Below are positions 1 through 8,119 of a DNA stretch of 64,000 nucleotides, in pieces (the first letter of the stretch is position 1; every line of letters starts with the position of its first letter). Source of the stretch: Paenibacillus sp. FSL H7-0357 (GTDB taxonomy: Bacteria > Bacillota > Bacilli > Paenibacillales > Paenibacillaceae). Under the pieces are notes generated by a model. The model was not told where the DNA came from and did no database searches. It worked only from the letters and a program-made list of their open reading frames with translations. The stretch is from assembly GCF_000758525.1 (NCBI RefSeq), contig NZ_CP009241.1, positions 3,472,001 through 3,536,000 on the forward strand, in the 5' to 3' direction. The position numbers were made by a program, and so were the translations under genes.

Positions 1-1
1 A

Positions 2-91
2 ACCGTAGCAGATGTTTCTCCCGGACAAGCGGTATTGTCTAACGACAACTGGGATATAGACGGAAGCTTCAAGGTCAGTAGAAGAATGTAA
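2..91 (+). CDS. 3' end of an unrecognised protein gene (partial)
   Basis: An open frame runs in from the left edge and stops with TAA at 89-91. It encodes about 29 residues ending DGSFKVSRRM. The composition (NDNWDIDGSF, short polar stretch) would suit the tail of a beta-rich secreted or carbohydrate-active protein, but no family can be assigned from so little sequence. It is the only frame open from the edge with a protein-like composition. The gene body lies outside the window. Confidence 0.4.
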   Translation, partial: TVADVSPGQAVLSNDNWDIDGSFKVSRRM

Positions 92-303
92 TGTAACGCT
101 AACGAAACGATAGATTACGAAAAGAAGTGCCATAGATCAAGACCCCTCGGCCAAAGGGAGAGCAAGCGCCTTTAGGCGCAGTCGGTGTCACAAGGCTTCC
201 AGCCGCAGAGCAAGGAGCTGTCCCAAAAGTAGTTTTCTACGAGCGGAGACAAACCACATTTATTCTCAAAACCGTAAAATTCAACAGAGCAGCGATTCTC
301 CTG
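92..303. other. Intergenic stretch before the transposase, no gene seen
   Basis: No plausible coding frame is present. It contains a short GC-rich hairpin (GCGCCTTTAGGCGC near 167-180) and, at 214-232, the sequence GGAGCTGTCCCAAAAGTAG, which recurs inverted near 2160-2175 and may be an end of the insertion sequence. Confidence 0.4.
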
Positions 304-327
304 TTATTGGAGGATCGCTGCTCTGCG
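284..327 (-). terminator. Hairpin overlapping the transposase 3' end
   Basis: CAGAGCAGCGAT and ATCGCTGCTCTG pair to form a strong stem around 284-323. It overlaps the last codons of the transposase. A stem at this place is typical for the end of such insertion sequences and may end transcription or block read-in; there is a T run on the plus side. Confidence 0.55.
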
Positions 328-1863
328 TTTTTGGTCATTTGCAGCTTGCTTCAGCATATTATGGGCAAGCGAAAGCCAACCGACCTCAAGCGTCACTTTT
401 TCCATGCCGCGAAGCAGAAAGCGCCGGAAGCCCCGGTTATTCTTCAGTTGTCCAAATACACTTTCCGGTTCCGTCATTCGGCGTACGGCCAGGGCATAGC
501 CTTCCTCGCTTCGCAGGATGGCCCGAGCCTGCTTCTGGTACCGCAGCCTCTCCAGACTGACAACCACTTCCCGGTTTCCTGCTGCCTTGGTGCAGCGTTC
601 CTTCAGCGGACAGCCTTCGCAGCTTTGGCTTCGGTAATGACGTTTGTGAATTTCATATCCACTTTGTAGCGTCTCCTTGCTCTCTTTGCGGAAATGCAGC
701 GTTTCTCCGGCTGGGCACGTCCATGTATCCTTGGTTTCACTGTACGTCCAGTTCTCACTCTTTCCGACATTCTCTTTCCAAGCTTTGCTTTTTTCTTTGT
801 GGTAGCTGCCGTATTTCACGACCGCCTGAATCTCTTCTTTTTCCAGATAGGCGTAGTTTTCTTCACTGCCGTAGCCTGCATCCGCAATCACCGTCTGCGG
901 AAGTTTCCCCAGGATCTGCCTTGCCTTTTCCAGATGCGGCTGTAAACAACGGGTGTCAGTAGGTCTCGGGTGTAGACTGTAGGCCAAAATAAACTGGTTT
1001 TCGGTTCCGATCTGTACATTGTATCCGGGTTTGAGCTGACCATTTCGCATGTGGTCTTCCTTCATCCGCATGAAGGTTGCATCCGGGCCCGTCTTGCTGA
1101 AGCTATTTCGGTCGCCAAGCAGTGTTTGGTACTGTTCGTACTTCAGCAGCCTGGGCAGCAAATCCTTGCGAAGCTTTCGAACGGCTTTTTTTAAGGGCTT
1201 GTCTTTGGGTTTGTCCATGAGCTTTGACTCCAGCGCCTGGGTCAGGTGTTCCAATTTCCTACTACTCATCTCGCAAGATTCGCCGAGTTCGGCGAGGTCC
1301 TTTCCCTGGCACTCCCGTTCTTCTTGGTGCTCTGCCGCTTCAATGTCAGCAAACAGAGCATGGACGTTCTCCTGCAATTTCGCTTTGTGTTTGCTGACCG
1401 CTTTGCCCCAAACAAAGGTGTAGCGATTGGCATTGGCCTCAATCTTGGTACCATCCACAAAGTAATGCTCCAGAGACACGTATTTTTCGTCAGCCAGAAA
1501 CTGAAGCACGGCGGTAAATACGGTTTCGAGGACACTTCTCATCCGCTGGGAACGGAAGCGATTAAGGGTGCGAAAGTCGGGGCGTTGCCGTCCGGCCAGC
1601 CACATGAAAGGGATGTTCTCTCGCACGGCTTTAGCGATTTGACGAGACGAATAGATTCGCTGAGTATAAGCGTAAATAATGACTTTGGTAAGCATCTTAG
1701 GGTGGTAGCTGTCGCGGCCGCCGCCAGGATAGACAGCGTCAAAGATAGCGTCGTCCAGGCGATTTACGGCTGCGTTAACGACACAAACGAGATGATTTTG
1801 TGGGATGTCTTCTTCTAAATCCATTGGCAAGTAAAGTTGGTCCATGGTATATTGAATGTACAA
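304..1863 (-). CDS. IS1182-family transposase
   Basis: A DDE-type transposase of about 519 residues, full length for the IS1182 family. The N-terminal part has the usual sequence (PMDLEEDIPQNHLV, then FRTLNRFRSQRM). Catalytic acidic residues are recognisable: Asp in YFVDGTKIEANANR, Asp in TVIADAGYGSEENY and Glu in RRMTEPESVFGQLKNNRGF. The frame is open up to 1902, but a TTG at 1861-1863 preceded by AAAGGAG at 8 bases gives the start MYIQYTMDQL expected for the family. No frameshift or stop is seen, so it appears intact. It is transcribed away from fabF, and the element lies in the region downstream of fabF. Confidence 0.9.
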   Translation of the reverse strand: MYIQYTMDQLYLPMDLEEDIPQNHLVCVVNAAVNRLDDAIFDAVYPGGGRDSYHPKMLTKVIIYAYTQRIYSSRQIAKAVRENIPFMWLAGRQRPDFRTLNRFRSQRMRSVLETVFTAVLQFLADEKYVSLEHYFVDGTKIEANANRYTFVWGKAVSKHKAKLQENVHALFADIEAAEHQEERECQGKDLAELGESCEMSSRKLEHLTQALESKLMDKPKDKPLKKAVRKLRKDLLPRLLKYEQYQTLLGDRNSFSKTGPDATFMRMKEDHMRNGQLKPGYNVQIGTENQFILAYSLHPRPTDTRCLQPHLEKARQILGKLPQTVIADAGYGSEENYAYLEKEEIQAVVKYGSYHKEKSKAWKENVGKSENWTYSETKDTWTCPAGETLHFRKESKETLQSGYEIHKRHYRSQSCEGCPLKERCTKAAGNREVVVSLERLRYQKQARAILRSEEGYALAVRRMTEPESVFGQLKNNRGFRRFLLRGMEKVTLEVGWLSLAHNMLKQAANDQKRRAAILQ

Positions 1864-1965
1864 AGAAATCGCTCCTTTGGGGATGGTGGGTGGTACTTCC
1901 ATTTTACCAAAAGGGCGTTTTCTTTGTTGTTTTTTAGAGGATTGTAGAAACAGTTCCCGCTTAAA

Positions 1966-2093
1966 CAGCGGAGAGGACGGACTGATTGTGGAAAAGCGGT
2001 AGCGGTCGCCTTTGTCCCCGGATTTTCACCGCTAAGGAGAATCAAAAAAATCTGGGGACAACAGCGATTGGAACAACGGTCCGTTCGCGGAGC
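1966..2093 (+). repeat. Dispersed structured repeat, copy D (no terminal repeats seen)
   Basis: Related to the intergenic repeats at 14283, 39977 and 46358. It has the same order of blocks: a CGGAGAGGA segment, AGCGGTAGCGGTCGCC, a stem formed by TTTGTCCCCGGATTTT and AAATCTGGGGACAAC, and a CAGCG segment. Its right half (about 2032-2093) is nearly identical, in inverted orientation, to 5881-5940. The 18-bp terminal repeats of the long copies are absent, so it is either a truncated copy or a second subfamily. It occupies most of the 335-base gap between the transposase and fabF. Confidence 0.65.
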
Positions 2094-2133
2094 GTCCACC
2101 CAAGTGCCCAAGTTGATCTTACTCAAAAACAAG

Positions 2134-2177
2134 GGCTGTCCCAAGCAGCCATTTCATGGCTTTTGGGACAGCCCCTT
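2134..2177 (-). terminator. Hairpin downstream of fabF
   Basis: GGGCTGTCCCAAGCAGCC and GGCTTTTGGGACAGCCCC pair nearly completely, 22 bases beyond the fabF stop. On the minus strand the stem is followed by TTGTTTTT, as in a factor-independent terminator. The arm sequence is the same as that at 214, so it may derive from insertion sequence ends. Confidence 0.6.
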
Positions 2178-2198
2178 TGATTGCAGGTTAGACTATGG

Positions 2199-3440
2199 TT
2201 ATCCATTCTCGTACTTGCTTAGGGCGATAACAGCATTATGGCCGCCAAAACCAAAAGAATTGGAGATTCCAATCTTGAGCTCGCCTTTGCGGGCAGTATT
2301 AGGCACATAATCCAGGTCGCATACTTCATCAGGGATTTCCTGATTGATGGTAGGCGGAATGATGCCGCTACTCAGGCTTTGAATCAGAGCGATGGCTTCC
2401 AGCCCGCCGGCAGCTCCGAGCGTGTGGCCGGTCATCGATTTGTTGGCGGTAACCGGAATGCGGTAAGCCGCTTCCCCGAACAGCTTCTTAATCGCCAATG
2501 TTTCCGAGCGGTCCCCGATAATGGTGCTGGTTGCATGGGCGCTAATAACATCCACTTCCTCCGGGTTGATTCCCGCTTCGCGGAGTGCAAGCTTCATCGC
2601 CTGAAAAGCACCGATGCCTTCCGGATGGGTGGCTACCATGTGATAAGCATCAGAGCTGGCGCCATAACCAATGACTTCTCCATGAATCACGGCATTTCTG
2701 CGCAAGGCGTGGGAGAGTGATTCCAGAATGACAATCGCACCGCCTTCGCCGATAACGAACCCGTCACGCTTGCCGTCAAACGGGCGGCTGGCTCTCTCGG
2801 GCTCATCGTTGCAGGTGGATAATGAAGTAGCGTTTCCGAAGCTGGCTAACGAAATCTCGCTGACCGCCGCCTCGGAGCCTCCGGCAATTACACAATCAGC
2901 TCCGCCGTAACGGATTAACCGGAACGCTTCTCCGATCGCCGTATTGCCGATTGAACAGGCGGTGACCGGGGAGAGAGTAGGACCCAACGCTCCCAGCTTA
3001 ATGCTGATCGTCGCAGCCGCCATGTTAGAGATCAGCATGGGTATCAAGGTGGGACTGACTCGTTCCGGTCCCCGTGTCCGCAGTACATCCCCTTGCTCCA
3101 TCAAGGTATGAATACCGCCTACCCCGGAACCTACATATACAGCAAGCCGTTCTTTGTCAATCTGATCACGCTGAAGACCGGAATGCGCCCACGCATCTTC
3201 GGCGGCAGCCAGTGCGAATTGGGTGAACCGGTCCATCCGGCGGGCTTCCTTGCGGCCGAATCTGCCCTCAGGATCGAAGTCCCGCACTTCAGCGGCAATT
3301 TTGGATTTGAAATGTGAGGTATCAAATGAAGTTATTTCGGAAATTCCCGATTCGCCTGCAGTCAGGCGGCTCCAGAATTGCTCTACAGTGTTGCCAAGGG
3401 GCGAGATCAAGCCCATCCCGGTAATTACTACGCGTTCCAT
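2199..3440 (-). CDS. fabF: Beta-ketoacyl-ACP synthase II (KAS II)
   Basis: Condenses malonyl-ACP with acyl-ACP to elongate fatty acids in the cytoplasm. About 413 residues, normal for FabF. The N terminus VVITGMGLISPLGNTV is typical. The Cys-His-His triad is visible: Cys in VTACSIGNTAIGEAF, His in SAHATSTIIGD and His in NKSMTGHTLGAAGG. The frame is open to 3491, but the ATG at 3438-3440 has GGAGGAGG just upstream and gives the conserved start MERVVITG. It stands alone, without fabG or acpP next to it, and is divergent from an MmyB-type regulator. It may be a second, specialised KAS II rather than the housekeeping one; the sequence does not decide this. Confidence 0.88.
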   Translation of the reverse strand: MERVVITGMGLISPLGNTVEQFWSRLTAGESGISEITSFDTSHFKSKIAAEVRDFDPEGRFGRKEARRMDRFTQFALAAAEDAWAHSGLQRDQIDKERLAVYVGSGVGGIHTLMEQGDVLRTRGPERVSPTLIPMLISNMAAATISIKLGALGPTLSPVTACSIGNTAIGEAFRLIRYGGADCVIAGGSEAAVSEISLASFGNATSLSTCNDEPERASRPFDGKRDGFVIGEGGAIVILESLSHALRRNAVIHGEVIGYGASSDAYHMVATHPEGIGAFQAMKLALREAGINPEEVDVISAHATSTIIGDRSETLAIKKLFGEAAYRIPVTANKSMTGHTLGAAGGLEAIALIQSLSSGIIPPTINQEIPDEVCDLDYVPNTARKGELKIGISNSFGFGGHNAVIALSKYENG

Positions 3441-3504
3441 AATCGTCCTCCTCCATCCTTGTACATAGGGGTTATACAAGTATTTTTCCACTTTACTTAT
3501 CCTA

Positions 3505-3533
3505 TTACAAGTTGTAGTTTATACTAGTATAAT
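3505..3533 (+). promoter_or_regulatory. Promoter with palindromic operator for the MmyB-type regulator
   Basis: TTACAA (3505-3510) and TATAAT (3528-3533) are separated by 17 bases. The -10 region lies inside the perfect palindrome TTATACTAGTATAA (3519-3532), which extends imperfectly to GTAGT...ACTAC. It is placed in the 136-base region shared with divergent fabF, so a repressor binding here could control both genes. That the neighbouring regulator binds it is inference. Confidence 0.55.
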
Positions 3534-3576
3534 TACTACTATTTATAGGACGGTTTCAGAAAGGCAGGAACAGATA

Positions 3577-4428
3577 TTGTCCAATCAGACGAGGCTTCAG
3601 GCATTATCGGATTTCTTAAAATCACGCCGGGCGGCGATCTCTCCCGCTGACGCAGGTTTGCCGGAAGGGACGCGCAGACGAACGCCCGGGCTCCGCAGAG
3701 AAGAGGTAGCGCAGCTTGCCGGAGTCAGCAGCACATGGTATACCTGGCTGGAACAGGGACGTGATATTAAAGTATCGGCATCTGTGCTGGATTGCATTGC
3801 CTCGGCACTGCAGCTGACCAAGGATGAGCGTAACTATTTATTCGCTTTGGCCCTTGAGAATGGTCCCGGGAATATGCCATTTGAGCAGGTGGAGGTTTCC
3901 GTCATTAGTCCGCCACTGCAGAAAATTCTGCAGGAGCTTACCACCTGCCCGACCCTTATTTCGGACCGGCGCTGCGGCATCGTCGGCTGGAATGAAGCGG
4001 CGGCACATGTTTTTCTGGATTTTGCCTCGTTGCCGCAAGAAGAACGGAACATGATCCGCCTCTTGTTCGAACGCAAGGAATTTCAGCGGCTTGCCGTGAA
4101 CTGGGAACAATTCGTCAGGGGTTATCTGGCTATTTTCCGGGCGTACTACGGGCAATATGTTGAGGATCACTGGTATGATGATTTTATTGCGGAGATGAAG
4201 GGCAAACATCCTGCTTTTCAAGCACTTTGGGAGGAGAGCCAGGTTAGCTCAGCTCCCGATGTGGTGCTCGAATTCCGCCATGCCAAAGCAGGTAAGATGC
4301 TGTTTCATCTAACTTCACTTCAGGTTCACGGAAGCACAGATCTGCGCTGCAGCATCTATACCCCCGCAGGAGCTTCAAATACAGAAGCCAAGCTGAAGCA
4401 GCTTATCGGGCAGTCCGCGATACATTAA
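3577..4428 (+). CDS. MmyB-type helix-turn-helix transcriptional regulator
   Basis: A 283-residue regulator with an N-terminal XRE/MmyB helix-turn-helix (residues about 10-75, with RRRTPGLRREEVAQLAGVS and TWYTWLEQGRDI) and a C-terminal MmyB ligand-binding domain (about 105-275), a fold related to PAS domains and thought to bind small hydrophobic ligands such as fatty acids. The start is a TTG at 3577 with AAAGGCAGG upstream. It is divergent from the KAS II gene, which suggests a link with fatty acid metabolism, but the target is not shown by sequence. citA follows 118 bases downstream on the same strand. Confidence 0.85.
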   Translation: MSNQTRLQALSDFLKSRRAAISPADAGLPEGTRRRTPGLRREEVAQLAGVSSTWYTWLEQGRDIKVSASVLDCIASALQLTKDERNYLFALALENGPGNMPFEQVEVSVISPPLQKILQELTTCPTLISDRRCGIVGWNEAAAHVFLDFASLPQEERNMIRLLFERKEFQRLAVNWEQFVRGYLAIFRAYYGQYVEDHWYDDFIAEMKGKHPAFQALWEESQVSSAPDVVLEFRHAKAGKMLFHLTSLQVHGSTDLRCSIYTPAGASNTEAKLKQLIGQSAIH

Positions 4429-4546
4429 CCTGATAAATTATTTTTATGCATTCATAAAAAACTATAAATATGCAATATGGGATTTACAGCATATACTCCT
4501 AATATAGTGTTCAATTCCTATTGGATCGGAAAAGGGGTTAAGTGCA

Positions 4547-5650
4547 ATGGCAACAGTAAGCGGGTTGGAAGGTGTAGTGGCTGGAGAAACAGAAATTGGT
4601 TTGGTAGACGGAGAAAAAGGTTATCTGGTTTACCGCGGATATTGGGCGAAAGAACTTGCAATAAGCCGAAGTTACGAAGAAGTAGCTTATTTGCTGTGGA
4701 ATGGCCATCTGCCAAGTTCGGAGGAGCTGGAGATGTTGAAGCTGGAAATGGCGGCGGCCAGAGCGATGCCGGAGTATCTGTGCAGAATTGTTGATCTGCT
4801 CCCGGCTTCGGTTCCGATGATGCTGGTTCTGCAAAGCTCAGTAGCTGCGTTAGGGGAGCAGGGGAATGCAACATGGCCGCCGACGCTCCGGCAAGCCGTG
4901 CGGTTGACTGCGCTATTGCCAACGATTATTGCTTACAGATACCGCAGGTTAAAAGGACTGCCTATTGTGGAGCCGCTTCCAGAGCTTGGGCATGCCGCTA
5001 ATTATTTGTATATGCTGAATGGACAAATTCCGCAGGAAGCCCATGTGCAGGCACTAAGTGCGTACTTGATTCTTTGCATGGAGCATGGAATGAATGCCTC
5101 GACTTTTGCCGGACGCGTGGTTCTCTCCACCGAATCTGATATGTGCGCAGCCGTATGTGGTGCCATTGGGGCGATGAAAGGTCCGCTGCATGGCGGAGCG
5201 CCCTCCGAAGTTATCTCGATGCTGGCGGATATTGGAACGAAGGAGCGGGCTGAGCCATGGATCCGTGAGGTTCTGGATAAAGGTGGCAAGATTATGGGCT
5301 TCGGTCATCGCATTTACAAGACCAAAGATCCCCGCGCTGAAGCGCTCAAGATTGCTACCGAGGAAATGATCGGCAAGGATCCATCCTTTGATGTGGCGAT
5401 TCATGTCGAGCATACGGCGATCCGCCTGCTTGAGGAATACAAACCGGGACGCCGGTTGTTCACTAACGTAGAGTTCTATGCTGCCGCGATCCTGCAGGCA
5501 CTGGAACTGGACCCGGAGATCTTCACCCCTACGTTTACGTCCGGCAGAATCGTGGGTTGGACCTCGCATATTCTGGAGCAAGCCGCCAACAACCGTATTT
5601 TTCGTCCGCAATCCATATATACGGGACCTATGCCTGAAGGGGAGTTCTAA
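4547..5650 (+). CDS. citA: Citrate synthase, CitA type
   Basis: Joins acetyl-CoA and oxaloacetate to citrate at the entry of the TCA cycle. 367 residues, the length of Bacillus-type citrate synthases. Active-site His are in MEHGMNAS and GFGHRIYKTKDPRAEA; GPLHGGAPSEV is also conserved. The usual catalytic Asp motif NVDFY reads NVEFY (Glu about residue 309) followed by AAAILQA, as I recall for B. subtilis CitA, and this supports CitA rather than CitZ. No LysR-type CitR gene adjoins; the upstream neighbour is the MmyB-type regulator. An alternative annotation is 2-methylcitrate synthase, but no prp genes are nearby. Confidence 0.88.
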   Translation: MATVSGLEGVVAGETEIGLVDGEKGYLVYRGYWAKELAISRSYEEVAYLLWNGHLPSSEELEMLKLEMAAARAMPEYLCRIVDLLPASVPMMLVLQSSVAALGEQGNATWPPTLRQAVRLTALLPTIIAYRYRRLKGLPIVEPLPELGHAANYLYMLNGQIPQEAHVQALSAYLILCMEHGMNASTFAGRVVLSTESDMCAAVCGAIGAMKGPLHGGAPSEVISMLADIGTKERAEPWIREVLDKGGKIMGFGHRIYKTKDPRAEALKIATEEMIGKDPSFDVAIHVEHTAIRLLEEYKPGRRLFTNVEFYAAAILQALELDPEIFTPTFTSGRIVGWTSHILEQAANNRIFRPQSIYTGPMPEGEF

Positions 5651-5690
5651 GAACAAGCTGTATGTAATCTGTTTATCCTATAGCGCGATA

Positions 5691-5723
5691 AACATCCCTG
5701 GCCGTTGAACGTCCAGGGATGTT
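5691..5723 (+). terminator. Hairpin after citA
   Basis: AACATCCCTGG and CCAGGGATGTT form an 11-bp perfect stem 40 bases after the citA stop. There is no good T run on the plus strand, so it may act as an mRNA 3' stabiliser rather than a classical terminator. Confidence 0.5.
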
Positions 5724-5878
5724 AGCAGGGGGAGTGAAATGAGAGAGTATGGGCGGGATACTCTGGCATTACATTAGAAATCAGAGGTAGCTCTGCTTTC
5801 CAATGATAGAACATTATATTCTCCGTTTCTATTAATGCAGCAGCGAATGACTTAAGAGATTAGCACAATTTAGAATGT

Positions 5879-5945
5879 TCCGCGAACGGACCGTTATTCC
5901 AATCGTTGTACTCTTCAGATTTTATTGATTCTCCTTAGCGCTGAC
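5879..5945 (-). repeat. Dispersed structured repeat, copy E (fragment)
   Basis: In inverted orientation it matches 2032-2093 over about 60 bases, including CGCGAACGGACCGTT, TTCCAATCG and TTGATTCTCCTTAGCG. It lies in the 308-base gap between the convergent citA and MFS genes, ending just before the MFS stop codon. No terminal inverted repeats are visible. Confidence 0.65.
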
Positions 5946-5958
5946 GCGGCATCCGGTC

Positions 5959-7128
5959 TTATAGAGTTGCTGCATGTTCTCCCCTACGGCTATGTCTACC
6001 ATAAATCCGGTAAAGAATGAGGCCAAAGATCATGCCGGTAAAGGACATTGCTGATACGCATAAAAAGAACGTTTTGCCCCCGAATCTGTCATAAATGGCA
6101 CCTCCCGCATATGAGGCCAGGATGCCCGACACTCCAAAGAACAGAAGTGCCAGCACTGTCTGGCCCGTAGCCCTCCATTCCTCCGGTACAATGCTGTACA
6201 AGTACTGGATAGCCGCCGAGTAGAAGACGGGAAATGTGAACAACTGCAGAACCTGCAGGTAAGTGAGCAGCTGCGGATCGGTAACCCAGGCAGAAATAAA
6301 GAAACGAAGGAAATAGAAGGCTCCCGCAAAAGCGATGATAATCAGCTCCTTGCCTTTGCGCAGCCACCAGAAGCTCAAGGCAAAGACAAGGATTTCGCTT
6401 ATTGCCGCAAGGAAAAATGACTGTCCCACCAACGCCGATCCTCCGCCCAGATCAATAATATATACCCCCAGAAAAGTATCGTTCATTCTTGCCGGTACGG
6501 AGCTGACAAAGACCAGCAGCAGAAATAACAGCGTTTCTTTATTGGAGAGGAAATGCTTGAGACTGTCCAGGGTGACCGGTTTCCCGGTAACCGGGGCATC
6601 CGGCATGTTCCAGCTGACCAGGAAGCCTAGCAGACTGCTGCCGGCAAACAGCAGTCCTAGACCTTGTGCGCCAAAATAATACATTACATATCCGGTCAGC
6701 AGCGCCATGATACCATAACCGAGCGCACCATAGGTGCGGATCGAGCCGTAGCTGATCCCGGAAGACTCGGCGATACGGAAATTGAGGCTTTCTGTCAACG
6801 GATCAATCGGCATTAGGAAAAAGTAGAGCAGCATAGCGAACAGAATCAGCTGGCTGTAACTGCTTGAGACATACAGCAGGTAGCCGACAATGGCTGAGCA
6901 GAGCAGCAGGAACAACAGTACTTTGCGGATTGTTTTTGTACGGTCACTGATCATTCCCCATAGCGGCTGGGCGACTATCGTTATGAAGCCGCCGGTGCCG
7001 ACAACAAATCCGATTTGCGCCGGACTCAGACCCTGATTATCCAGGTAGACCGGAAGAAAGGGAATGAACATGGCGAGCAGGGCAAAATATAAAAAGTTAA
7101 AGCTGCGTAGCAGTTTTGGTATATTCAT
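5959..7128 (-). CDS. Major facilitator superfamily transporter (LacY/NupG-like)
   Basis: An integral membrane protein of about 389 residues with twelve predicted hydrophobic segments. It resembles the MFS_1_like group (LacY/nucleoside symporter-like), starting NFLYFALLAMFIPFLPVYLD and carrying the loop 2-3 signature GMISDRTKTIRK. The frame is open to 7194, but no ribosome binding site precedes that codon; the ATG at 7126-7128 gives the family-like start MNIPKLLRSFNFLYF. The substrate cannot be inferred. It is convergent with citA and divergent from exoA. Confidence 0.8.
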   Translation of the reverse strand: MNIPKLLRSFNFLYFALLAMFIPFLPVYLDNQGLSPAQIGFVVGTGGFITIVAQPLWGMISDRTKTIRKVLLFLLLCSAIVGYLLYVSSSYSQLILFAMLLYFFLMPIDPLTESLNFRIAESSGISYGSIRTYGALGYGIMALLTGYVMYYFGAQGLGLLFAGSSLLGFLVSWNMPDAPVTGKPVTLDSLKHFLSNKETLLFLLLVFVSSVPARMNDTFLGVYIIDLGGGSALVGQSFFLAAISEILVFALSFWWLRKGKELIIIAFAGAFYFLRFFISAWVTDPQLLTYLQVLQLFTFPVFYSAAIQYLYSIVPEEWRATGQTVLALLFFGVSGILASYAGGAIYDRFGGKTFFLCVSAMSFTGMIFGLILYRIYGRHSRRGEHAATL

Positions 7129-7262
7129 AGCCTTAGGAACCCCCGCGTATTTTAGTAGATTGGAAGAAGCAAGCCCAGTTATTGTATCACGCATAGCAAC
7201 TCTAAACAGCTTATAATATGTTACACTGGGGATAATTCTAGTGAAATGTAAGGAGAATGACG

Positions 7263-8030
7263 ATGATAAAGCTGGTGTCCTGGAATGTAAACGGTCTGAG
7301 AGCTTGTGTGAACAAAGGCTTTAACGATTTCTTTAAGGAAAGCGGCGCAGACATCTTCTGTGTGCAGGAAACAAAGCTGCAGGAGGGACAAATTGTCCTG
7401 GAGCAGGGTGAGGAATATATGCAATATTGGAATTATGCCCTTAAGAAGGGGTATTCGGGAACGGCGGTCTTTACCAGAATCAAACCGCTTTCCGTACGAT
7501 ATGGAATAGAGGATGATTCAGAGCCGGAAGGCCGGATTATTACTTTGGAATTTGCCGGTTTCTATCTCGTGAATGTATATACTCCGAATGCTAAACGGGA
7601 TTTGACCCGTCTGGAATATAGAATGGAATGGGAGGACCGGTTCCGCAATTATCTGCTGGCGCTGGATCAGCATAAACCGGTTGTAGTCTGCGGTGACCTC
7701 AACGTCGCCCATCAGGATATTGATTTGAAAAATGCGAAATCCAACCGGGGGAATTCAGGATTTACCGATGAAGAGCGCGGTAAAATGACGACATTGCTTG
7801 ACTTAGGTTTTGTGGATACCTTTAGATATTTTTACCCTGACACAGAAGGGGCCTATAGCTGGTGGTCCTATATGCCGAAGATCAGAGAGCGCAATGTCGG
7901 CTGGCGGATTGATTATTTCCTGGCTTCATCACGGATGGCTCCGCAGCTAGTGGAGGCCGGTATCGAGTGTAATGTCCTCGGCAGCGACCATTGTCCGGTG
8001 GTGCTGACGATTAAGGAACTGGATTCCTAG
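7263..8030 (+). CDS. exoA: Exodeoxyribonuclease III / AP endonuclease
   Basis: Mg-dependent 3'-5' exonuclease and apurinic endonuclease of base excision repair. 255 residues, as in Bacillus ExoA. Motifs in order: SWNVNGLRA, QETKLQ (metal Glu), NVYTPNA, CGDLNVAH (catalytic Asp and Asn), GWRIDYF and GSDHCPV (catalytic His). Of two close ATG codons the second (7263) is chosen because it lies 7 bases after AAGGAG, whereas the first leaves one base. A hairpin follows the gene. Confidence 0.94.
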   Translation: MIKLVSWNVNGLRACVNKGFNDFFKESGADIFCVQETKLQEGQIVLEQGEEYMQYWNYALKKGYSGTAVFTRIKPLSVRYGIEDDSEPEGRIITLEFAGFYLVNVYTPNAKRDLTRLEYRMEWEDRFRNYLLALDQHKPVVVCGDLNVAHQDIDLKNAKSNRGNSGFTDEERGKMTTLLDLGFVDTFRYFYPDTEGAYSWWSYMPKIRERNVGWRIDYFLASSRMAPQLVEAGIECNVLGSDHCPVVLTIKELDS

Positions 8031-8056
8031 TTTTTAAATTACTTTCAAAATGCAAA

Positions 8057-8094
8057 GAGGCCGTGCGTCCCCGGTAAGTGGGGAACATGGCCTC
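8057..8094 (+). terminator. Hairpin between exoA and the VanZ-RDD gene
   Basis: GAGGCC at 8057 pairs with GGCCTC ending at 8094, with an inner CCCC/GGGG pairing. It lies between convergent genes and could serve both. Confidence 0.55.
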
Positions 8095-8119
8095 TTATGC
8101 TATCCATGAAAAAACTCTC

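Larger units (their letters stand above)
214..2175 (-). mobile_element. IS1182-family insertion sequence (ends approximate)
   Basis: The transposase gene at 304-1863 is flanked by an inverted match: GGAGCTGTCCCAAAAG at 214 and CTTTTGGGACAGCCCC ending at 2175. About 1.96 kb is a plausible length for the family. However, the right-hand copy is also one arm of a complete hairpin (2134-2175), and a repeat fragment shared with another locus (1966-2093) lies between the transposase and that end. The true right boundary could therefore be nearer 1947, where a shorter inverted match (GTTTTCTAC/GTTTCTAC) is seen. No target duplication could be defined. Confidence 0.5.

Noticed and set aside
100..215. 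Possible structured leader or riboswitch left of the insertion sequence
   Set aside because: Small hairpins are present but no known aptamer consensus could be matched and no gene follows on the plus strand.
304..1863. Several long plus-strand frames within the transposase gene
   Set aside because: They are antisense shadows of a well-conserved transposase and lack start signals.
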